A stretch of DNA of 11,126 bases from Chrysochromulina parva (lineage: Eukaryota > Haptophyta > Prymnesiales > Chrysochromulinaceae), in contig PJAB01001983.1 in the NCBI GenBank assembly GCA_002887195.1, positions 1 through 11,126 of the forward strand, in the 5' to 3' direction. The position numbers were made by a program, and so were the translations under genes. Within the stretch, counting starts at the first letter, position 1; each line of letters begins with the position of its first letter. Of this stretch, positions 1 through 7,017 are shown piece after piece. The notes beneath the pieces were generated by a model that was given only the letters and a program-made list of their open reading frames with translations, had not been told where the DNA came from and made no database searches.

Positions 1-116
1 GGGGAGGCAAGGGGCGGGGAGGCAAGGGGTGGGGAGGCAAGGGGTGGGGAGGCAAGGGGCGGGGAGGCAAGGGGTGGGGAGGCAAGGGGTGGGGAGAGGC
101 AAGGGGCGGCACGCAC
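1..116 (-). repeat. 15-bp minisatellite inside an intron, runs off the edge
   Basis: Six consecutive 15-bp units (1-90; plus-strand GGGGAGGCAAGGGG followed by C or T) and a 17-bp variant (91-107). On the sense (minus) strand they follow AAC|GTGCGTGCC, a good splice donor at 116, so the array is a long pyrimidine tract within an intron. The plus strand has repeated G4 runs and could form G-quadruplexes. Array length and the splice acceptor are outside the window. Confidence 0.8.
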
Positions 117-1863
117 GTTGCCATCCTCGTCCCAGCTGTGGAAGAGCGACATGACCTGATGAGGGGGACAGTCATCCTGATGAGGGGGGCAATCAGCCTG
201 ATGAGGGGGACACTCAGCTGTGGTAGAGCGACATGACCTTGTTCGCATTGGACTTTAGCCACTCGCGCAGCGCGGAGGCGACGTCACCATCGACGCCGAC
301 GCCGGCGAGGATCTTGGGCGTCGTGTCGCGCTCCTTCTTCTCATGCGGCCGGCGGAGGAACTGCTTGCCGCTGTTGGCGCGCAGGAAGCGGACCTTTTCG
401 ATGTGCGCCTTCACGGACTCCTGCTTGCGCAGCTCGGCCGCCTGCCGCTCTGCGCTGCTGGCGCGCGCGCGTGCAAGGGCGCGTGGTCCGCCGCTCGCGA
501 GCATGCGCTGCTCCATCGCCCTGCGCTCGCGCTGCTGCGTGTTGGCCTCGTGCGTCGCGCGCAGGGCCAAGGCGACCGGATGCTCGGCGCCCAGCTGACG
601 AACCGCAATGGACGCCGCCTCTCCAAAGGAGCGGGACGCCTCCTCGGGTAAGCCGAGCGCCTCTTGCTCGACGGCGAGGTTGTGGTGCGCGATCGCGAGC
701 ACTGCCATCCGCTCCGCGGACGCGTTCGCCGGCCCGGGCTGCTGCGGCGCGAACGCGTCCGATGCGCCAACGTCGCGCTCGAAGCTGCCCCGGGCGCCGC
801 CCGTTAACAGACCGTCAGCAGTCCGTCCAGCTGTGGGCGGCGCGGAGCCCGGCCGCAGATAGGGCGAGGCGGGCGTGGGCAGCCCCAGCTCCTCACGCAG
901 CAGCCGCAGCGCCAGCTTCGCGTGGTACATCGCCTCGTGGTGGTTGCCCAGCTCCGACTGCACTGCGCACAAATTGAGGTGGGTATCGGCGGGCTTATGG
1001 GCCTCGCAATGGGCCTCGATGTCGACGGCTTTGCATAGGTGGGCGAGGGCGACCTTGAGATTGCCGCGCCGACGATGGTAGCACGCGAGATTGTTGAGTG
1101 TGATCGCGTACATGGCGCGGTCGCCTTGGCCGCGCGCCTGAGCGCGCTTGAGCAGTGCGTGGCAGCCGACGAAATCGTCGCGCTGCAACATTTGCATGCC
1201 AAGCGAGTTGCACACGTCGGCGACCTGGCGGCTGCACTCGATCGCGACGTCGGACCCGGCACCGTGCATCCGCGAGTGAATGGCAAGCGCGTTCTCGAGC
1301 GCGCGCAGCGCCGGCCCGAGCTCCCCCTGCCGCCGGTACATGGCTGCGGCGCGCTCGAGCTCGTGCACGCTGAATGCCGTGCCGTCATCGTGCTGCATGC
1401 CGTTCGGGTGCTGCCGCGTCAGGGGCGCGGAACCGCCGCGTTGAAGGCGGGTTGCGGACGACACGGGCATGGTCAGCTTGCGCACGCGCCGCAGCTCTGC
1501 TGTCAGCTCCGAGAAGCCCACAGTACCCGTCGCCTCTGGGTCGAGCGCGGCGAAGACTTCGTCGATCATCTGCGTCGGCACGGGCGGCATCATTTTGCAG
1601 CGGTGGATGCCCTGGCTTAGCATCATGTGGGATATCTGACCCTCGCTGCCCAGGCCCGAATCGATGCGAAGGAATTGGTGCAGCGCCGTCCACTCCGCCT
1701 TGCTCTGTGCCAGCCGCACTATTAGCATCGGAGCGTCGGCAGCCTCCGCCCCCAGGTCGTGCAGTTGGCCCTCCGAGAGGGGTGGCGGCAATCCTGCCGG
1801 CTCATGCTGCTGTATGTTGTGCAAGCCCGCTGCGCTCGACGAGCCGATTGGGCCGGCGACCAT
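117..1863 (-). CDS. EF-hand / TPR repeat protein, 3' end beyond window
   Basis: Model: exon 238-1863, intron 156-237, exon 117-155, then an intron running off the left edge; 555 residues are visible. The reading frame is open up to 1965 but has no earlier ATG; the ATG at 1861-1863 has A at -3 and G at +4. Residues about 99-130 form an EF-hand with loop DPEATGTVGFSE, which fits Ca-binding positions 1, 3, 5, 9 and 12. Residues about 166-325 and 388-435 are helical repeats of TPR / kinesin-light-chain type (for example LNNLACYHRRRGNLKVALAH and AIAHHNLAVEQEALGLPEEA). The C-terminal part is basic and then reads REWLKSNANKVMSLFHSWDEDGN across the splice, the start of a second EF-hand loop. Likely a calcium-responsive scaffold or adaptor; partners unknown. 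The family call is firm, the exact role is inference. Without splicing, translation would stop at 214-216. Confidence 0.8.
156..237 (-). other. Intron with 21-bp x3 repeat, flanked by exon copy
   Basis: An 82-nt phase-0 intron of the EF-hand/TPR gene: AACAAG|GTCATG ... CTCATCAG|GTCATG. Its first 23 nt (215-237) match the first 23 nt of the next exon (133-155) with one mismatch. The rest is three 21-bp units (155-175, 176-196, 197-217), each with a CTGA- or ATGA-type branch-like site, a pyrimidine tract and CATCAGG. Splicing is inferred because it removes the in-frame TGA at 214-216 and joins an EF-hand loop (WDEDGN). Confidence 0.72.
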
Positions 1864-2497
1864 TTTGCGCCGCTGTCGCCAGCGCTCTGGAACGCTCGCT
1901 CCACCGATCGAAGCGTCCCACTCCCCCTCGTGTGTTTTTGAACCGTCGAACACGAACCACCTATTTTAGGCCATTCACAAGTGAACCCGTCGTCGATGGC
2001 GCGCCTTGCAAGATACAAACCTCATTGCGCTTGGGGTACAGTTGTGTGTTCGACTGAATACCATGATCGTGAGCAACTGTATAAAGAGTTACCGATACGA
2101 TTCAAACGATTCAAGGCACGATTGTGCAGGGTCTCGGGTTCGCAGGCGCGCCCAGGGGGCGGCCTCTTCTCACTACTGAGTCGGCCGCGAGGACCGAGGA
2201 GCGGTCGGCTCCGGGGCCCGCAGCGGCTCTTGAGAGTCGGTCGCGGATTCGGTCGTCGCGCGGTCTCGTGCGGTGCGGGTGCCTTGGTGGGTTGGGATGG
2301 TTGTGAGGTTTGTCTGTAAGTCTGTGAGATCCGTGTGCCCGTGTGTCCCCGTGTGACGCTGTGTCCCGTCCCGGCTCCCCTGGTGTGTCTTTTTACCGTG
2401 TGTCCCGTGTGTGTCCCGGCTCCCCCCGGTGTCATTTTACCGATACAAGTACGTTTTGAAAATGGACGCCTCTGGATAGACACGAGTGGGACCAATA
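1864..2497. promoter_or_regulatory. Divergent intergenic region
   Basis: This lies between the EF-hand/TPR gene (minus) and the kinase gene (plus) and must hold both promoters. A TATA-like TATAAAG occurs at 2080-2086. From about 2329 the plus strand is GT/C-rich and contains a degenerate direct repeat: CCCGGCTCCCC-N-GGTGT followed by TTTTACCG appears twice (about 2371-2400 and 2416-2442). No convincing ORF is present on either strand. Promoter function is inferred from position only. Confidence 0.4.
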
Positions 2498-3598
2498 ATG
2501 GCGGCGCCCGTAGACTACTGCTGCATGGCAGCGCACGGCGGCGCGGCGCCCACACCCTCCAAATCTGCGCTATCAGAGCGACGGCCGCTGTGCCCGCTCT
2601 CGATGATGCGTTCGCCGCTCAATCTGACGGGCTCTGGGCCGTCGGGGACGCCACCACCTCGTCTAGCAAAGGTGCGCGCGTGGCTGACCCCGTCGCGGTA
2701 CGCCACCTACCAAGGGGACGCGTACGAAGTACATGAAGTGCTGGGCAGTGGCGCGTTTGGACTCGTGTCGCTCGTCACCAAGCCTCATGATGACAAGCAG
2801 TTGTTTGCGATGAAGACGATTGACCGCTTTCGGCTGCACAACGCGATGCTGAGAAAGTCGGTGGCCAACGAGATCAGCGTGCTGAGGCGGCTCTCCGATG
2901 AGGACACCCGGCATTCCGGGATTGCGGCGCTCATCGAGGTCATCGAGACGCCGCGCTCGATCCACCTCGTCATCGAGTTCGGCGGCCCCTCGTGCCACGA
3001 GCTGTTGATGAGGGACGGTCCTTTGGCAGAGGCTGACGCGCGGAGCGTGGGCGGGCAGATAGCCGACGCGCTCGCGCACTGCCACGCGTTGGCTGTGTGC
3101 CATCGAGACGTCAAGCTCGAGAATATCGTCGTGCACGAGCGCCGCGCGAAGCTCATTGATTTTGGGCTCAGCTGCGTATGGCACGAGGGCATGGTGCCGC
3201 TCCGACGCCTGGCGGGCAGCCTGCCATACATGCCGCCCGAGATGGCGCACCTAGTTGCTGGACGCAAGCGGCCGCCGCTTCGCGCGCGGGAGGAGCAGCC
3301 CGACACGGCGACTGGCTACAATCCCTCTGCTGTGGACGTGTGGTCACTGGGCGCGTCGATTGCACGCATGCTGATTGGGGAGCACGTCTTCCAAGCGGGG
3401 AGCGACGACGAGCTTGCCCTGCTAATCGTGCGCGGCCGATATGTGCTGCCAACGACGCTCTCGGCCGCAAGCGTCGAGCTGCTCGAGCGCATGATGGAGT
3501 GCGATCCGCAGCGGAGGCTGCCCATGCGCGCTGTCAAGGCGCACCCCTGGCTGGCCGATCGCGATCCGGCATCCGCCGGCAGCCAAAGTCCTGGCTGA
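2498..3598 (+). CDS. Ser/Thr protein kinase, CAMK/SNF1-like
   Basis: The first ATG after an in-frame TAG (2477-2479), with A at -3 and G at +4, gives 366 residues with no intron. Residues 1-75 are a low-complexity leader. The kinase domain spans about 76-352: glycine loop GSGAFGLV (83-90), ATP lysine in AMK (K106), helix C glutamate (E125), catalytic HRDVKLEN (H202, D204, K206, N209), DFG (221-223), PPE (246-248), DVWSLG (280-285) and a closing HPWL. All catalytic residues are present, so it should be active. It phosphorylates Ser/Thr in the cytosol or nucleus; substrates are unknown. The HRDxKLEN and RMMECDPQRRLPMRAVKAHPWL pattern is typical of CAMK/SNF1-type kinases. There is an insert of roughly 15 residues between PPE and DVWSLG. 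The activation segment has no threonine, so the usual T-loop phosphorylation site is missing. No autoinhibitory or UBA domain follows. Confidence 0.93.
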   Translation: MAAPVDYCCMAAHGGAAPTPSKSALSERRPLCPLSMMRSPLNLTGSGPSGTPPPRLAKVRAWLTPSRYATYQGDAYEVHEVLGSGAFGLVSLVTKPHDDKQLFAMKTIDRFRLHNAMLRKSVANEISVLRRLSDEDTRHSGIAALIEVIETPRSIHLVIEFGGPSCHELLMRDGPLAEADARSVGGQIADALAHCHALAVCHRDVKLENIVVHERRAKLIDFGLSCVWHEGMVPLRRLAGSLPYMPPEMAHLVAGRKRPPLRAREEQPDTATGYNPSAVDVWSLGASIARMLIGEHVFQAGSDDELALLIVRGRYVLPTTLSAASVELLERMMECDPQRRLPMRAVKAHPWLADRDPASAGSQSPG

Positions 3599-3712
3599 GC
3601 GCGGATGAGTGCACATAGGAAAAATATTCAGCTGACTGTCACTCAAATAGTACGTAGGACAGACCTTACAGTATTCTTTCAAGCAAAAGTCGAAGGAGAA
3701 GACGAGACCCTT

Positions 3713-3735
3713 GGGCATGGCGGGCCGCCATGCCC
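3713..3735. repeat. 23-bp near-perfect palindrome
   Basis: GGGCATGGCGG and CCGCCATGCCC are 11-bp inverted arms around one central base. It sits in the 158-bp gap between the convergent kinase (ends 3598) and small plastid-type gene (ends 3757). It could form a hairpin in either transcript; a 3'-end processing role is speculation. Confidence 0.7.
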
Positions 3736-3756
3736 GACCGGCCACTAGCACTACGC

Positions 3757-4281
3757 TCAGAAGATCTCCACCGATTCAGAGATCTGCGCAGCGCGAGGGA
3801 ACATAGATGAGAATGCAAATGCACACACGTGGGCGATGGCACGAGGGGTGGGCAAAGCGCCTCCACGCACCGAGCACTCATCCTTAGCCTTGAGTGGTAA
3901 TAGGAGCCATTGCCTGTTGCCGTCAATCCTGGCCACTTTGAAGACGCCAATGGAGCACTCGTTTTTGGCGAGCTTGAGCAGCGGCCGCCGCTTGAAGGGC
4001 CTAGCTGCCAGAGCCATTCCCGACTGCAGCCAACGGACTGGCCCTGGTGCTATCGTACAAACCTCGTCAGTGCATCGTGACCAGATGGTCCGCACGACCT
4101 GTGCAAGATGCGCACGGCTGGGCAGCCGAGCGACCGAAACGGGCGGATCGCACCGCAAAGACCCATGCGCTGCGGCGCACGCAGCCGGAACGGCGAACGC
4201 TGCGACGCCTTGCGTCGACGCGGCGATGAGAAGACACGTGATTCTGATCATCGACGCCATCTGTATGTGCCCTTCGTGCAT
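3757..4281 (-). CDS. Small putative plastid-targeted protein, unknown function
   Basis: Open for 174 codons from ATG 4281. The better start may be the third Met (4251), because MIRITCLLIAASTQGVAAF is a clear signal peptide ending in an AxAF-like motif, followed by an Ala/Arg/Ser-rich stretch with few acidic residues. This is the bipartite leader used by algae with secondary plastids. Two probable introns keep the frame open: 4024-4098 (75 nt, CACAG|GTCGTG ... GGCTGCAG) and 3784-3870 (87 nt, TCG|GTGCGTGG ... GCTGCGCAG). Splicing gives 120 residues. The mature part is basic and reads FKRRPLLKLAKNECSIGVFK and then VARIDGNRQWLLLPLKAKDE, with a KNECS/KDECS pair. I do not recognise a family. The gene diverges from the ATP-grasp gene (4424) across 142 bp. 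Retention of either intron would also give an in-frame protein, so the exon model is uncertain. Confidence 0.5.
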   Translation of the reverse strand: MHEGHIQMASMIRITCLLIAASTQGVAAFAVPAACAAAHGSLRCDPPVSVARLPSRAHLAQVVRTIWSRCTDEVCTIAPGPVRWLQSGMALAARPFKRRPLLKLAKNECSIGVFKVARIDGNRQWLLLPLKAKDECSVRGGALPTPRAIAHVCAFAFSSMFPRAAQISESVEIF

Positions 4282-4375
4282 TGATGAGACGAAATCGACG
4301 AAATCGAAGATTCTTGCTCACACCGCAACGCCCCCCCCCGGTTCTTGTAGTCTCGCCATTTTTGTTTTGTTGTCA

Positions 4376-4395
4376 GACTTGACTTGACTTGACTT
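4376..4395. repeat. GACTT pentamer x4
   Basis: Four perfect tandem GACTT units lie 28 bp before the ATP-grasp start codon, in the short region between divergent genes. A run of nine C lies nearby at 4331-4339. This is probably 5'-UTR or promoter microsatellite. Confidence 0.85.
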
Positions 4396-4423
4396 GTCAC
4401 AAGCGGAATTGACGTGAATACAA

Positions 4424-6382
4424 ATGATCTTCGCCCTCGTCGTGTTAGCCGCCGCTGGCGCGGCGCTGCAACGGCCCAGTCGCGCCGTGCTGTACATCGA
4501 CCCATGCAAGGACGCGCTGACGGAGGTGAGCGCAGTGCAGGCCGCGATGACGCAGCACGGCGTGCACATCGTACCTCTCTGGTCCGAGGCCATGGCCGAT
4601 GAGATGTCTCGAAGTGGCCACTCGCAGCGCTTGTCCAGCTTCTACAGTGACGCGACTCATCGTGCTCCCGCCGCGGGGGACGAGTGTCGCTGGGCGGAGG
4701 AGCACCTCGACGGTATGCAACTTGAGGCGGTCTTGTGCGGCAGCGACGGTGGCCTTGCGTGTGCAGAGCGTCTCCAACACATCCTCATCCCAGAGCGCTC
4801 CAACGGCATCGACCCGGCGCGGCGCGACAAGTATCTGATGAACGAAAAGTGCCGTGCGGCCGGCATTGCCGTGGCTGCACAGTCGGCTCCTGAGACTTGG
4901 GAGGCAGCCGCAGCCTTCCTGACTCAGCAGCAGGAGCAGCAGACGCAGCAGCAGCTCCGGGCGGTGCTGAAACCGCGACGAGGGCAGGCCTCAGTGGGCG
5001 TGCGCGTCGCTCACTCGCTCGACGAGGCACGTGATATCTACCGCGTGCTCTCACGATCACTAGTCTCGATTGACACGAGCGAGGTGGCCGAGGCCCGCGC
5101 GGTGGTCGTACAGGTGATTGCCTCGATTTGCCTTGAATTGCCTCTGATTGCCTATGATGGACTCTCATTGCGCGGTGGTCGTACAGGTGATTGCCTCTAT
5201 TCCCTCGAATCGCCTCTGATTGCCTCGAATTGCGCGGTGGTCGTTCAGGTGATTGCCTCTATTGCTACGGATGGCCTCGGCGTGCCGCTGATGGCTACCG
5301 ATGGCCTCGGATTGCCGACTGTTTGCCTCTGTTGGCCCGCGCGGTGGTGGTGGCAGGAGTTACTCGATGGCGACGAGTGGGTCGTAGACACGGTGAGTTG
5401 CAAGGGCGAGCATAAGGTAGTGGCTCTGTGGAGGTACGCTGAGAGGCTGAGTGCATCTGAGTACGTCTGGATTGCATCGCTGATGGCCGTTGAGTGCATT
5501 AATTGCACCTGAATAATGGAGTTCATGAATGGAGTTCTTTCAATGCCCCTGATTTATTCCGAAGGGCTTTGAGTGCCGCTGATTGCCTCAGGTACGACAA
5601 GGGCGAGACGAACGGCGCTCCGTTTGTTTACTACAGCGCCGAGCTCATGGCGGCGGGAGGCGCGGAGGAAGGCGCCTTGATGGACTACGCGTGCACCGTG
5701 CTCGACGCGCTTGGTTGGAGGTGAGGGCCCGCGCACGTCTAGACACGTCAAGTCGCCTCTCAGTGCCGCTGAGTGCCCCTGAGTGCCGCTGAGTGCCCCT
5801 GAGTGCCGCTGAGTGCCGCTGAGTGCCACTGACTGCCACTGATTGCCGCTGAGTGCCGCAAGATGGGGCCCTGCGCACGTCGAGATCCGCATGACGAGCC
5901 GCGGTCCGCGTCTCATCGAGACGAATATGGGCCGTTGGAATGGGCTGGATTTCAAGATGATCGTGGACCTGTGCTATGGGTACAACGCCTTCGACGCCAC
6001 AATTGACACGTATATATCGCCTGCGGCCGTTGGGTTCGACCGTCTGCCCGCGCGCCCGCCGGCGACGCTGGCATGCTACGGCCGGTTGGTGACGCTCGTC
6101 TCGTCTGTGGAAGGGCGCCTCGTGCGGCTACGGCACGCCGAGGAGCTCGAGCGGATGGACTCGCTCATCACGTTTGAACCAGTCGCCTCGGAGCCGGGTG
6201 ACTGGATCCGGCATACGGTGGACCTTGACACGTGTGCGGGCCTTGCACATCTGGTCCACCGAGATGCGCAGGTCGTGGCGGCTGAGTACCAGCGTCTGCG
6301 CGCGCTGCAGAGCACGCTATTCGAGGTAGCGGTGGATGACGGCGCGGGGGAAGAACGTGCCGGGCGACCACCGGGTGGCTAG
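4424..6382 (+). CDS. ATP-grasp carboxylate-amine ligase with signal sequence
   Basis: Exons 4424-5113, 5357-5433, 5592-5720 and 5863-6382 join in frame to 471 residues. MIFALVVLAAAGAAL is a hydrophobic leader, so the protein probably enters the ER; final location is unknown. Residues 20-130 are the pre-ATP-grasp domain (VLYIDPCKD; LEAVLCGSDGGLACAERL). RRDKYLMNEKCRAAGI (133-148) and VLKPRRGQASVGV (181-193, K183) bind ATP. ELLDGDEWVVDTVS (231-244) follows the first splice, WRYDKGETNGAPFVYY crosses the second, and RWGPAHVEI crosses the third. E306, E318 and N320 (HVE ... LIETN) fit the Mg-binding residues. The C-terminal third matches the tail seen in L-amino-acid-ligase-like ATP-grasp enzymes. 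It should form an amide bond via an acyl phosphate; substrates cannot be told. A Gln-rich loop lies at 168-177. Each splice restores a family motif, which strongly supports the model. Confidence 0.85.
5114..5356 (+). other. Intron 1 of ATP-grasp gene, repeated exon-intron junction
   Basis: A 243-nt phase-0 intron, GTACAG|GTGATTGCC ... GGTGGCAG|GAG. The junction GCGCGGTGGTCGTACAGGTG recurs at 5170-5189 and 5232-5251 (one change), and a shorter copy of the exon tail forms the acceptor at 5335-5356. Between copies are degenerate GATTGCCTC units. The length is a multiple of three with no stop, so retention would insert 81 residues into the ATP-grasp fold. Confidence 0.75.
5434..5591 (+). other. 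Intron 2 of ATP-grasp gene
   Basis: A 158-nt phase-2 intron, TGGAG|GTACGC ... GCCTCAG|GTACGA. AGGTACG occurs at both junctions. The interior holds decayed CTGAGTGC / TGATTGCC units, including CTTTGAGTGCCGCTGATTGC just before the acceptor. Splicing creates LWRYDKG, the expected ATP-grasp sequence. Confidence 0.75.
5721..5862 (+). other. Intron 3 of ATP-grasp gene with 10 x 10-bp array
   Basis: A 142-nt phase-2 intron, TTGGAG|GTGAGG ... GCCGCAAG|ATGG. The start of the intron (5719-5739) resembles the start of the next exon (5861-5881) at 17 of 21 positions, including an identical GCGCACGTC. The rest is mostly the tandem array at 5761-5860. Splicing yields ALGWRWGPAHVE. Confidence 0.8.
5761..5860 (+). 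repeat. 10-bp tandem repeat, ten units
   Basis: Exactly ten 10-bp units with consensus GAGTGCCGCT (variants GAGTGCCCCT, GAGTGCCACT, GACTGCCACT, GATTGCCGCT) fill the 3' part of intron 3 up to the acceptor. Every unit boundary offers CTGA-N, similar to a eukaryotic branch site. Confidence 0.95.
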
Positions 6383-6394
6383 AACTCCCCCCGT
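6371..6394. repeat. Dispersed 24-bp repeat, copy 1
   Basis: CCGGGTGGCTAGAACTCCCC followed by CCGT matches 10834-10856 except for one extra T. This copy overlaps the ATP-grasp stop codon (TAG 6380-6382). A second shared block follows: 6462-6478 resembles 10859-10875 at 15 of 17 positions. Confidence 0.8.
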
Positions 6395-7017
6395 GGCGGG
6401 AAGGGCGGTTCCCCGTTGAACAGGACCCCCTTTGATAGCAACCCCCTTGAAGAGGGCGCATGAGAGGGCGTGGGTGGTAAATATGTTGCATGGGCGTGCA
6501 TGAAACACATTCATGATGAAATACGATCAACTACGATCTGACAGATGCGAGCCCTCGGGCGCGCGCGCGCTCCACCCCCTTGCCCTCGTCTTCCTCCCGC
6601 CCCTGGGGCGTGGGGGGCTTTTCCTTTTGGCTTTTCGGGCGTGTATTTGAAATGATTTGCCACCCTTGTCTCGCAGTGCCACGTCACTCGCGGCGCGTGG
6701 CTTGGGCGGTTTGGCTCGTGCTAACGAACTACCGACCCGCAACTAGCCACAACGGCCCATGTTGAATGTACTCATTGCACCAGTACTTGCAGGCCGCCGA
6801 GCGTCTTCTCGTGTGAAGTGTCTGGCGGAGGCAACCATGTCTCCATCGCGCATAGCCGTCGTGTCACGACGGTTGTGTGCGCGCGTCTCTCGGGTCCGGT
6901 CTTTGGTCGTCTGGGTATTCAAGCTACCTTTAACCTTACATAACCGTACAGAACATCGGTCCCCAAATAAATGGAAGTCTCTTCGGGAGCGTCCCTTGGT
7001 CAGGGGTGATCGGCCGT
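6383..7017. other. Convergent intergenic region
   Basis: 635 bp between the 3' ends of the ATP-grasp gene and the surface-protein gene. It holds the second block of the dispersed repeat, a CG-alternating stretch near 6559-6570 and some AT-richer sequence near 6475-6535 and 6930-6975. Short ORFs on both strands lack family features. I assign it as 3' flanks with no gene. Confidence 0.6.

Noticed and set aside
214..216. TGA as true end of the EF-hand/TPR protein
   Set aside because: It lies inside a repeat-filled segment bounded by AG|GT and CAG, and the downstream exon copy continues an EF-hand loop.
471..2057. Long plus-strand ORFs opposite the EF-hand/TPR gene
   Set aside because: They are Arg/Ala/Pro-rich shadows of GC-rich coding DNA with no domain pattern.
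2022..2555. Minus-strand 177-codon ORF over the divergent region
   Set aside because: Low complexity from GT/C-rich repeats; overlaps the kinase start and shows no motif.
3836..4387. Plus-strand 183-codon ORF
   Set aside because: Antisense to the plastid-leader gene; the signal peptide and splice sites favour the minus strand.
5761..5860. CRISPR-like array
   Set aside because: 10-bp units with no spacers in a eukaryotic intron; a simple tandem repeat.
5554..5955. Minus-strand ORF rich in HSAALSGTQ-type repeats
   Set aside because: It is only the reverse reading of the 10-bp intron array.
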